A DNA stretch of 46,474 nt from a virus: positions 1-46,474 of the IMG/VR virus record IMGVR_UViG_3300025669_000005. One strand, given 5' to 3'. Under the pieces are notes generated by a model, which saw nothing but the letters and a program-made list of their open reading frames with translations, searched no databases and had not been told where the DNA came from. Shown one piece after another: positions 41,145 to 46,474 of the stretch; position 1 is the first letter of the stretch, and every line of letters starts with the position of its first letter. A program made the position numbers and the translations under genes.

Positions 41145-41524
41145 ACATAGCTAATATATTTGGGTTGCACATGGGGTGCAATGTAAAGACAGGCGGGTCT
41201 ATAGGCAAATTAGTATCTGTTGGTGGCGACTATGGTCTAGTTGGGGTGAAGGAAAATAAAAGCTATCATGACGATTACGTAGAATACCAGATAATAGACT
41301 GCAAGCTCCTACTCACCCCACTAGATAAGATCACGGAAGAGGATAAGAGGGAGTTTTTAAAAAAGTTTGAAGTAGAATTTAAACACCTAACACTTGAAAA
41401 AGGTGTACTTCAAATTCATAAGCAGATAAAAAGAGATTTGACAGTATATGAATGTTTCTGGCTTGCAAGCAAAGGCTACGACATAGGAATATGTCCCAAA
41501 GAATATAAGGAGATAACAACATGA
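41141..41524 (+). CDS. Phage accessory protein, unknown (127 aa)
   Basis: This 127-aa protein (MNIANIFGLHMGC...) has a beta-rich start (GKLVSVGGDYGLVGV) and a segment CKLLLTPLDKITEEDKREFLK followed by an amphipathic helix region; the same layout is known from accessory proteins of gut phages that occur beside YopX genes. The start has a strong GGAGGTAA site. It overlaps both neighbours by 4 bp. Confidence 0.78.
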   Translation: MNIANIFGLHMGCNVKTGGSIGKLVSVGGDYGLVGVKENKSYHDDYVEYQIIDCKLLLTPLDKITEEDKREFLKKFEVEFKHLTLEKGVLQIHKQIKRDLTVYECFWLASKGYDIGICPKEYKEITT

Positions 41525-41757
41525 AACTTACCCTATTAGGTTGGATATGGTTATTTACAATAATCCTTATATCTATACTTGTAACAGCACACTTTACATT
41601 AGAAGCAGCTGAGATAGATATGGATTCTTTTATTGACACTTTACCCTCTGGAGATTGTGGAGGTGGCTGTATAGAAGAACTTCAGGTGTGTATATGGTCT
41701 TGTAAATATGACTTAGATGAAGATAGTTACTTAGATAATTATGGAGGTATGAGATGA
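41521..41757 (+). CDS. Membrane-anchored Cys-rich early protein (78 aa)
   Basis: This 78-aa protein has a hydrophobic N-terminal helix (about residues 5-25) that would anchor or signal it to the membrane, then a soluble part with three or four Cys (CGGGC, VCIWSC), which suggests disulfides in an oxidising compartment such as the periplasm. The next gene overlaps by 4 bp. It is a candidate superinfection-exclusion or envelope protein. Confidence 0.73.
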   Translation: MKLTLLGWIWLFTIILISILVTAHFTLEAAEIDMDSFIDTLPSGDCGGGCIEELQVCIWSCKYDLDEDSYLDNYGGMR

Positions 41758-41996
41758 GTTTATTAATAGTTTTTTTATGTCTATGTTCTGGGTATGCTTA
41801 CGGTACAGTGTCTAACAAGTCAAAATATATCTATGGCTATGATATGACCGACAATAAACCGTTAAGGATGAATAGAAAAACAACAGCAGTTGAATTTATT
41901 CTTTGGGAAAAAGGAGAGCAAGGACACGAAGACATGTTTTGGTACAGGATGGACAGAAGTCATTGGATTAAATTTAAACCTTATGAAAACAATTAA
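41754..41996 (+). CDS. Secreted early protein (80 aa)
   Basis: This 80-aa protein starts with a signal-peptide-like segment (MSLLIVFLCLCSGYAYG), probably cleaved near residue 16. The mature part is Lys/Asp/Trp-rich (WYRMDRSHWIKFKPY) and could be a small periplasmic protein. The family is unknown. It forms part of a cluster of four envelope-targeted genes. Confidence 0.72.
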   Translation: MSLLIVFLCLCSGYAYGTVSNKSKYIYGYDMTDNKPLRMNRKTTAVEFILWEKGEQGHEDMFWYRMDRSHWIKFKPYENN

Positions 41997-42008
41997 TGGA
42001 GGTGTGAA

Positions 42009-42230
42009 GTGAAGTTTAGAGCTATTATAAAAGCCCTTCTTGAGGGTATGGCGTTCGGAGTTGCATTTGTTGTAATTGCTGCTGTACTGATAAGACTGTT
42101 CTTCCCACCGACCATGACATTCAGCATTAGCGAGCACAAACCGTACACCGTAACAATGAAATGTGAAGTATGGTATGAGATGGTTGACTACGAACCTGTA
42201 AGAACGTTTAAATGTACGGAGGTTGAGTAA
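42009..42230 (+). CDS. Membrane early protein with GTG start (73 aa)
   Basis: This 73-aa protein uses GTG at 42009 after GGAGGT. Residues about 9-31 (LLEGMAFGVAFVVIAAVLI) are a transmembrane helix, with a C-terminal soluble domain containing two Cys (MKCEVWYEM, FKCTEVE). The basic N-terminus points inward, so the soluble part should face the periplasm. It may be involved in superinfection exclusion, which is inference. Confidence 0.72.
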   Translation: MKFRAIIKALLEGMAFGVAFVVIAAVLIRLFFPPTMTFSISEHKPYTVTMKCEVWYEMVDYEPVRTFKCTEVE

Positions 42231-42481
42231 TGCTAACTTGCAAAAACTGTTGTCTTATGCAGAACTGTAAAATGGCTGGTCAGGTATGCGGGGACTTTAT
42301 GCCTGAAGCTGTGCCTGACATTGTGATTGATTGGACAAGGTATATTTATACCAGAAAAGAAGTTGAAGAATACACTGATCTTGCAGGAGAAATATGGCCT
42401 GATTGCTCAGATGCGATGTTGGCTGATTATGTTGAGGGTATAAAGACGATATTAGTGTTGGATGAAAAGGTTATTTCTTGA
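42230..42481 (+). CDS. Cys-cluster early protein ending in CGDFMP (83 aa)
   Basis: This 83-aa protein starts with CKNCCLMQNC...CGDFMP, the same Cys signature as at 29810, 38492 and 38766. The rest is acidic and helical (EVEEYTDLAGEIWPD). It is the last gene of the early strand and overlaps the convergent lipoprotein gene by 11 bp. Confidence 0.77.
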   Translation: MLTCKNCCLMQNCKMAGQVCGDFMPEAVPDIVIDWTRYIYTRKEVEEYTDLAGEIWPDCSDAMLADYVEGIKTILVLDEKVIS

Positions 42482-42782
42482 TATCTATATCACAACTTTC
42501 TTTCAGAGTAGTATTCTCAGTAATAGGTTTTCCGCCAGTATTGAATCCAATTTCACATCTGTAAGTTCCTTTGTCAGGGATTTCCAAGAAGAACAAACAT
42601 TTATTGTCTGTAATAACACCAGCACCTTTTTTATATTTAACATCTGAGGTGCAGGATATGTCGTATGACGTTCCGGTATCACCATCCAGAACACTAATGT
42701 TGAACACGTTACTTGAATTGAAATCGAAAGTGCATCCTACTACGAACAGTAGGACTAATACGATAAAAATAAGTTTCTTCAT
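42471..42782 (-). CDS. Phage lipoprotein (candidate spanin/lysis or exclusion protein)
   Basis: This 103-aa protein begins with a lipoprotein signal (MKKLIFIVLVLLFVVGC), where Cys17 would be lipid-modified. The mature part is beta-rich with several Cys (SCTSDVK, CLFF, CEIG) and Asp/Thr residues. It is the last gene of the late strand. Lipoproteins in late phage regions can be outer-membrane spanins (Rz1-type), but those are usually shorter and Pro-rich, so an exclusion or receptor-blocking role is equally possible. Confidence 0.78.
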   Translation of the reverse strand: MKKLIFIVLVLLFVVGCTFDFNSSNVFNISVLDGDTGTSYDISCTSDVKYKKGAGVITDNKCLFFLEIPDKGTYRCEIGFNTGGKPITENTTLKESCDIDIKK

Positions 42783-43009
42783 TTGTTTTCTCCATCTCTT
42801 AACATTTTTCTAAGTTTCTCTAATTCCTGTGAATAGCTCTGTAACAGATTGTTCTGTCTTTCTATCTCACCATACGCCCACTCAAGAAGCTCCACAGCTC
42901 TCTTAAACTTGGCACGGTAGGCATTGACCCCAGCATCTATCCCTTTCTCTAGGAACGCAATCCCTGCACCTATGAATGAGAACAGGTCGCCTGTATTTAT
43001 CTTACTCAC
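42779..43009 (-). CDS. Coiled-coil protein (76 aa), lysis-region
   Basis: This 76-aa protein uses GTG at 43009, overlapping the upstream stop (GTGA), and overlaps the lipoprotein start by 4 bp. Residues about 35-72 form a regular helix (LLEWAYGEIERQNNLLQSYS...) likely to be a coiled coil, after a small hydrophobic patch (FSFIGAGIAFLEKGI). It pairs with the lipoprotein as a possible inner-membrane partner, though the hydrophobic patch is weak for a membrane anchor. Confidence 0.72.
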   Translation of the reverse strand: MSKINTGDLFSFIGAGIAFLEKGIDAGVNAYRAKFKRAVELLEWAYGEIERQNNLLQSYSQELEKLRKMLRDGENK

Positions 43010-43158
43010 TTTTTACTCCACTTTTTGAACAGCTTAACCGCATCATCATCCCATGTGAATGAAGTTTCCTTAGCGAGTTTCTCTGCTATGTGGATGAAGA
43101 GTTCCTGTACGCCTTTGATTGACATAAAGGCAATGAACATTTTAATAATTGTTTTCAT
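43006..43158 (-). CDS. Small amphipathic protein (50 aa)
   Basis: This 50-aa protein (MKTIIKMFIAFMS...) starts at 43158, overlapping the previous stop (ATGA). The N-terminal 15 residues are hydrophobic (possibly a membrane segment) and the rest is an amphipathic helix with a Trp (TSFTWDDDAVKLFKKW). Holins and related lysis peptides of this size exist. A holin-like role is possible but unproven. Confidence 0.68.
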   Translation of the reverse strand: MKTIIKMFIAFMSIKGVQELFIHIAEKLAKETSFTWDDDAVKLFKKWSKK

Positions 43159-43337
43159 TTCTTTTCCTCCATTGTCTTATCGTCAAAACATATATCTCTA
43201 TCCCCTGTTTCCAGTTCCATACCAGAAGCCCATCGGGTTACACCAAAAAGTTTCGACACAAACTCTTCAACTTTTGCTTCTTGTTCTTCTGTTACTTCGC
43301 AAGTTCCCTCTGTGTTGTAAACGATTTTAACCTTCAT
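43155..43337 (-). CDS. Small acidic late protein (60 aa)
   Basis: This 60-aa protein (MKVKIVYNTEGTCEV...) starts at 43337 behind GGAGG. It is a short beta-alpha protein, Glu-rich with two Cys. Nothing identifies its role. It is translationally coupled to the next gene. Confidence 0.7.
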   Translation of the reverse strand: MKVKIVYNTEGTCEVTEEQEAKVEEFVSKLFGVTRWASGMELETGDRDICFDDKTMEEKK

Positions 43338-43355
43338 AACATCCTCCGTTTAAAT

Positions 43356-43814
43356 TTATCTCCCGCTTGCTATTCTATTCTTAGTCGCTTTCTTTTTCTT
43401 TCTAGGTTTAAGTGCAGTTTTGATAGCCTTATTGACACTTGTGTCTTTAGCATGAGCAACTGCTTTACCAAGTTCTTTGCGTGTCCTCTTAGTTTTCTTT
43501 TTCATAGAAGCTTCAGCAAGGACAGCCTTCTTCTGTTTCTTGGCAATAGCCATCTGCTTTTCAGTGAGGGCGTTCTTATTGCTATGTCTCTTAGAATCAC
43601 CCAAAGCTCTATTGATGAAGTTCTGGGTACGATTCCATTCTTTGGTTCCTTTTGTAAGAGTTTTCCTGTGTGCGATTGCCTGTTTGAGTGAAATCTTTTT
43701 CTTAGCAACTTTAGTTTCACCTGACTTTTTCTTTTCCATCTTTTTCTGGACTTTAGGTTTAGGACTATCCGGCATCTTCTTTTTCTTCTTAGGCCATTCT
43801 TTATTCTTCTTCAT
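43356..43814 (-). CDS. Extremely Lys-rich protein 1 (152 aa)
   Basis: In this 152-aa protein about 45 residues are Lys and about 9 Arg by hand count, more than one third of the sequence. It starts at ATG 43814 (five bases after GGGAGA), overlapping the previous stop (TGATG). The N-terminal SPKPKVQKKMEKKK is shared with the next gene; a globular-looking middle (QAIAHRKTLTKGTKEWNR) is followed by a Lys-rich tail (PRKKKKATKNR). It looks like a histone H1-type DNA-condensing protein. There is no membrane segment. Confidence 0.82.
   Translation of the reverse strand: MKKNKEWPKKKKKMPDSPKPKVQKKMEKKKSGETKVAKKKISLKQAIAHRKTLTKGTKEWNRTQNFINRALGDSKRHSNKNALTEKQMAIAKKQKKAVLAEASMKKKTKRTRKELGKAVAHAKDTSVNKAIKTALKPRKKKKATKNRIASGR
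43725..43760 (-). repeat. 36-bp repeat shared by Lys-rich genes, copy 1
   Basis: These 36 bases are identical to 44162-44197 and encode the shared segment PKPKVQKKMEKKK in the same frame. Confidence 0.9.
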
Positions 43815-44275
43815 CACTTTCTCCCTTTAACTGATTTCTTCTTTTTGGAAGGAGTTTTCTTTTTTGGTTTATAGTCAAGAGGGCTTTTACCTTGTTTTAT
43901 TTTGTCTGGGTCCAGGGACCGCCTTTTAAAAAGTCTCCGCATATCAACTTCATGCTTGTTGGGCACCCGTCTGGAATCTGGCTTATCATGAACATTGGGT
44001 GTGCCATTAGTCTTGGCATCAATCTTTAGGAGTATTTTCTTGACACTCCTTATCCGTTTAGCTGTATCTTTTTTTACATAATCTTTAAATGATTTAGGCT
44101 CTTTATCCTTTTGAACATAAGTTCTTTTAACAACCTTCTTAAACTTAGCCTTGGCAGCAACCTTTTTCTTTTCCATCTTTTTCTGGACTTTAGGTTTCGG
44201 TGAAGGTGGCATTTGTTTTTTCTTCTTTTTGGAAGGAGTTTTCTTTTTTGGTCTAGTGGATTTCTTTGGTTGCAT
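43814..44275 (-). CDS. Extremely Lys-rich protein 2 (153 aa)
   Basis: This 153-aa protein starts at 44275 (MQPKKSTRPKK) behind AAAGGAG. Its N-terminal half is dominated by Lys/Pro/Ser (SPKPKVQKKMEKKK, shared with protein 1), and its two ends carry the same PKKKTPSKKKK motif. The middle (FKDYVKKDTAKRIRSVKKILL) is helical and basic; the region PDSRRVPNKHEVDMRRLFKR could fold. It resembles H1-like or VP-type DNA-binding proteins that condense DNA or neutralise charge. It probably works with protein 1. Confidence 0.82.
   Translation of the reverse strand: MQPKKSTRPKKKTPSKKKKKQMPPSPKPKVQKKMEKKKVAAKAKFKKVVKRTYVQKDKEPKSFKDYVKKDTAKRIRSVKKILLKIDAKTNGTPNVHDKPDSRRVPNKHEVDMRRLFKRRSLDPDKIKQGKSPLDYKPKKKTPSKKKKSVKGRK
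43835..43868 (-). repeat. 34-bp repeat within Lys-rich gene 2, copy 1
   Basis: These 34 bases are identical to 44219-44252 and encode the motif PKKKTPSKKKK at the C-terminal end of Lys-rich protein 2. Confidence 0.9.
44162..44197 (-). repeat. 36-bp repeat shared by Lys-rich genes, copy 2
   Basis: This is the second copy of the 36-bp repeat at 43725-43760, in the downstream-adjacent Lys-rich gene. Confidence 0.9.
44219..44252 (-). repeat. 34-bp repeat within Lys-rich gene 2, copy 2
   Basis: This copy encodes the PKKKTPSKKKK motif near the N-terminus of Lys-rich protein 2. The gene therefore has repeated ends. Confidence 0.9.
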
Positions 44276-44510
44276 AAGACATCTCCTTTGGTTGGTTATC
44301 TTTCTCATCACAAGTATCTTTTTTGTGATATTTTAAATGATCTTCAAATTTGGTGTCTAAATTGTCTAATTGTAATGACACTACTGCTATATCCTCTTTC
44401 AGATCGTTCTTCATTTCAGCAAGCAAGCACCAGCAACCAGTAACTATTGCAACGAACATACCGAACAGCACTCCAATTTCAGCAATAGAGAATTTAGATT
44501 CCTTAGACAT
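44253..44510 (-). CDS. One-TM coiled-coil protein, candidate holin
   Basis: This 85-aa protein is started at 44510 (MSKESKF) seven bases after GGAG. It has a single membrane helix (about residues 8-27, IGVLFGMFVAIVTGCWCLLA) followed by an amphipathic coiled-coil (IAVVSLQLDNLDTKFEDHLK) and a charged tail. This layout matches XhlA/BhlA-type holin-accessory proteins. It overlaps Lys-rich gene 2 by 23 bp. It is the best holin candidate in the genome. Confidence 0.73.
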   Translation of the reverse strand: MSKESKFSIAEIGVLFGMFVAIVTGCWCLLAEMKNDLKEDIAVVSLQLDNLDTKFEDHLKYHKKDTCDEKDNQPKEMSYATKEIH

Positions 44511-44988
44511 TTTCAGCTCCATAGAGTTTTTCAATTACAGCAAGTATCATATCCTCTTTAGTTCCAACCTTTATTGAGATTCCATATTCCTTTTCAATCA
44601 TAGCTTTTGTGAAAGAGGTAGCTTCTAACTTAGCTCTTAATGCAAGTATGGCTTCCTGTTTGTTCTTCTCTGCGATGATAGTACTTGCTTCCTGTGGAGT
44701 TATAAGGTCGGCTATCTTTTTGTCCTTGAGGTTCTTCTCAGTTACCTTGTTTCCTTCCTTGTCATAGAAGTTGGGAAAGTTCCGTCTGACATTTCCTTTA
44801 CCGGCTTTTACCATTGTGAGCATCTTGATCTTGGTATCATCTGATTTAGTCCAGACAACTATCTTTCCTTTCTGATTGACTACATTTCCTTTCTCTTCAT
44901 CAGAAAGAACATCAAAGAGTGCGGTCTTTTCCGTCTTGGTGAGCTTGTCTGACTCAACCTCTGTTTCCATTGCGTTTATTCTGTTCAT
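44503..44988 (-). CDS. Late protein, unknown (161 aa)
   Basis: This 161-aa protein starts at 44988 behind TAGGAG. It is Lys/Glu-rich and probably helical with a beta patch (GKIVVWTKSDDTKIKMLTMV). The C-terminal part (KLEATSFTKAMIEKEYG) is helical. It overlaps the candidate holin gene by 8 bp. It lies between a tail protein and lysis-type genes. It has no peptidoglycan-hydrolase motif. Confidence 0.75.
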   Translation of the reverse strand: MNRINAMETEVESDKLTKTEKTALFDVLSDEEKGNVVNQKGKIVVWTKSDDTKIKMLTMVKAGKGNVRRNFPNFYDKEGNKVTEKNLKDKKIADLITPQEASTIIAEKNKQEAILALRAKLEATSFTKAMIEKEYGISIKVGTKEDMILAVIEKLYGAENV

Positions 44989-45035
44989 TTTATGCTCCTA
45001 ATCCTGTTTCAATGCTGTTGCTAATACTACCATCT

Positions 45036-46319
45036 TTAAATCCCCACTAAACGTTTTACATATCTTCCAAATTTATCGAGCTGTCTTACTATCATAGCTT
45101 GTGAATAAATAATAAGACTCTGCGATTTTGTAACAGCTAAGTCTTGAGTAACAAGCTCCTCGGTTATATCTCCTGTTATTGGAGTGCCTTTAGCATCATA
45201 AGTATATTCGTTTGGAGTAGTTGCAACGCCTATTTTATTTGACGCATCATCCCAATATGTACTGAGAAAATATGGTGTCACTTCCTGTAGTGTAGGTACA
45301 GCGGAATTACAATACCAGTCAGTAGGGTTAGCTCCATCATATCCGAGAGTCGCCTGAATAGCTACAAGCCAGTCTGCAACTACACTTTTATCCATTAATG
45401 AGCCAGCGGGGAATCTCAGAGCAGTTTCAGCACCATTATGCCATAGAGGGTTATCATTCTTGAACGCCACTTTCGGATGCGAAGATTGTAGAGTAAATCC
45501 TGCTACAGCATCGACTACACCAACACCATCAACATGAGGAACCCATACATAATCACTTTCAGTTCCTATTGTGCCACCTGTTCTGAACCAAAGGTCGAAA
45601 CCGTATGTGATATTGTAGTGGAAAGAGTCTTGGCGTTCGTAAAGGTCTAATCCTGTCGCTGATACAACTCCATGATTGTCATTACCGCTTATGTCGTAGG
45701 CTGATCCCTGAAGTGGCCAATTACCCATTACGACATCATCAAATTTTAACTCAACATTCCATACTTTTCCATTAAATTCATTTATTATATTTGCACATAT
45801 TCTAAAATCATAAGTAAGGGTAATGTCGTCAGCAGCTATTGACGAAATATCTATACCCGCTCCAACTTCAGTATCGTCAACATAAAGGTGTAGCTCATCA
45901 CTTCTATCCGCAAACACTCTATATTTATGAATTGTATTGACGGTAATGCCTAGAGTCGCAGTATCCACCCGCACCTTGAACTCTACAGAAGCGTTTCCAA
46001 AATGAGCCTCTAAATAACCCCCATTTATCGCAATACCTGCTTTGGAGTAAATTCCAAACCTATGACTTCCACATATTCCAGCTACTTGAGGCAATTCGTC
46101 AAATGCAGCATAGCAAGTTAAATCATAATCACGAGTGCCTAGGGATTTAAGATTTGCGACATTAATATACCCAGTAGCACCATCACCCTTAGCACAAAAG
46201 GACTTAACCAATTCAACTTCACCACTCCAAGGAGTAAGATACTGCTCTGATATCATGTGCCTGTGAGGTGGTATAAGAGATTTGGTGATACTTTTTGGAA
46301 CATCCCTTGTTATTTTCAT
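45036..46319 (-). CDS. LamG/concanavalin-like tail protein (candidate receptor binder)
   Basis: This 427-aa protein starts at 46319, overlapping the stop of the upstream beta-rich gene (TAATG). Residues about 35-215 form a LamG/concanavalin-type sandwich, with typical end-strand motifs LHLYVDDTEVG and YDISGNDNHG. The C-terminal half (from about 225) contains a Trp/Asp/Asn-rich segment, and a final helix (QLDKFGRYVKRLVG). It may bind host surface sugars as a tail fibre or tail spike; the catalytic residues of a depolymerase are not visible. Confidence 0.84.
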   Translation of the reverse strand: MKITRDVPKSITKSLIPPHRHMISEQYLTPWSGEVELVKSFCAKGDGATGYINVANLKSLGTRDYDLTCYAAFDELPQVAGICGSHRFGIYSKAGIAINGGYLEAHFGNASVEFKVRVDTATLGITVNTIHKYRVFADRSDELHLYVDDTEVGAGIDISSIAADDITLTYDFRICANIINEFNGKVWNVELKFDDVVMGNWPLQGSAYDISGNDNHGVVSATGLDLYERQDSFHYNITYGFDLWFRTGGTIGTESDYVWVPHVDGVGVVDAVAGFTLQSSHPKVAFKNDNPLWHNGAETALRFPAGSLMDKSVVADWLVAIQATLGYDGANPTDWYCNSAVPTLQEVTPYFLSTYWDDASNKIGVATTPNEYTYDAKGTPITGDITEELVTQDLAVTKSQSLIIYSQAMIVRQLDKFGRYVKRLVGI

Positions 46320-46474
46320 TATACAAACTCGGTAATTCTGAGTGTTGAGGTTTCAGCAGCAGCACAAATAACTCTGATAGTACCTGTAAGTGGCCCGATA
46401 CGTTCACCCGGATAGAGTGGAGTATCATTAACATCAGCCGCACCACCGTTATCTCTGTAGAATATTGTATGAAC
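46319..46474 (-). CDS. Beta-rich virion protein (3' part of the gene starting at 724)
   Basis: Bases 46348-46474 duplicate 1-127, and 46319-46347 add the last codons of the 250-aa protein (ending LRITEFV) with TAA at 46319-46321. The fragment is open to the right edge. It is the same gene as the 1-724 feature. The stop overlaps the start codon of the LamG-type gene (TAATG). Confidence 0.85.
   Translation of the reverse strand, partial: VHTIFYRDNGGAADVNDTPLYPGERIGPLTGTIRVICAAAETSTLRITEFV
46348..46474. repeat. Terminal overlap, copy 2 (circular closure)
   Basis: This is the exact second copy of bases 1-127. It should be trimmed before the genome is circularised. The minus-strand reading frame passes through it without interruption. 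Confidence 0.93.

Noticed and set aside
42460-42500. A short inverted repeat (TGATA...TATCA) at the convergent gene ends as a bidirectional terminator
   Set aside because: The stem is only five A/T-rich pairs without a clear U-tract, so it is too weak to call.
43149-43691. Phe/Leu-rich open frames on the plus strand opposite the Lys-rich genes (also 43477-43830)
   Set aside because: Lysine codons (AAA/AAG) read as Phe/Leu (TTT/CTT) on the other strand, giving membrane-like artefacts.

Overview
The window is best read as a complete circularised genome of a short-tailed (podovirus-like) double-stranded DNA bacteriophage. Bases 46348-46474 repeat bases 1-127 exactly, and the gene cut by the left edge reads in frame through this overlap to a stop codon at the right end. 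The unique unit is therefore 46,347 bp. The sequence is AT-rich, and nearly every gene has a strong purine Shine-Dalgarno site (GGAGG or GGAGA). The host cannot be named. The Shine-Dalgarno use argues against Bacteroidota, and a phage lipoprotein plus several glycine-zipper virion proteins suggest a Gram-negative host. I see no integrase, DNA polymerase, RNA polymerase, tRNA, CRISPR array or insertion sequence.

Layout. Two transcription units diverge from a non-coding region (24959-25713) and converge at about 42.48 kb. The minus-strand (late) unit reads leftward from a consensus-like promoter at 25016-25043. It runs through three small genes, a candidate small terminase, large terminase, portal, a small gene, a scaffold candidate, major capsid protein and a capsid-associated protein. 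A UUCG-loop terminator at 17036-17053 separates these head genes from a second structural group. That group holds a small decoration-like protein, a head-to-tail adaptor, a 983-aa tail nozzle-like protein, an 879-aa LamG-like tail protein, and a run of seven genes (including a 947-aa giant) that probably form the DNA-ejection machinery. Across the circle junction the same strand carries a beta-rich protein, a LamG-type tail protein, a one-TM candidate holin, two very lysine-rich proteins, three small genes and a lipoprotein.

The plus-strand (early) unit starts with about 18 small, mostly unrecognisable genes (25.7-30.3 kb), tightly overlapping and often sharing duplicated leaders; one encodes a pentapeptide-repeat protein. 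A replication and recombination block follows (30.5-38.0 kb): an excisionase-like HTH protein, a primase-helicase, a superfamily 2 helicase, a VRR-NUC nuclease, a small zinc-ribbon protein, SSB, an ERF annealing protein and a RecB-like exonuclease. A terminator at 38053-38072 closes it. The rest (38.1-42.5 kb) is a second accessory zone with a double-HTH protein, a protein built from duplicated modules, two YopX-family genes, small membrane or secreted proteins and Cys-cluster miniproteins.

How it works together (inference): sigma70-type promoters make the host polymerase transcribe the early unit. The primase-helicase together with SSB, ERF and exonuclease supports recombination-coupled replication that borrows a host polymerase. 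The late unit then builds a head, a short tail and a set of membrane-inserting ejection proteins. No recognisable endolysin was found, so the lysis mechanism is an open question.
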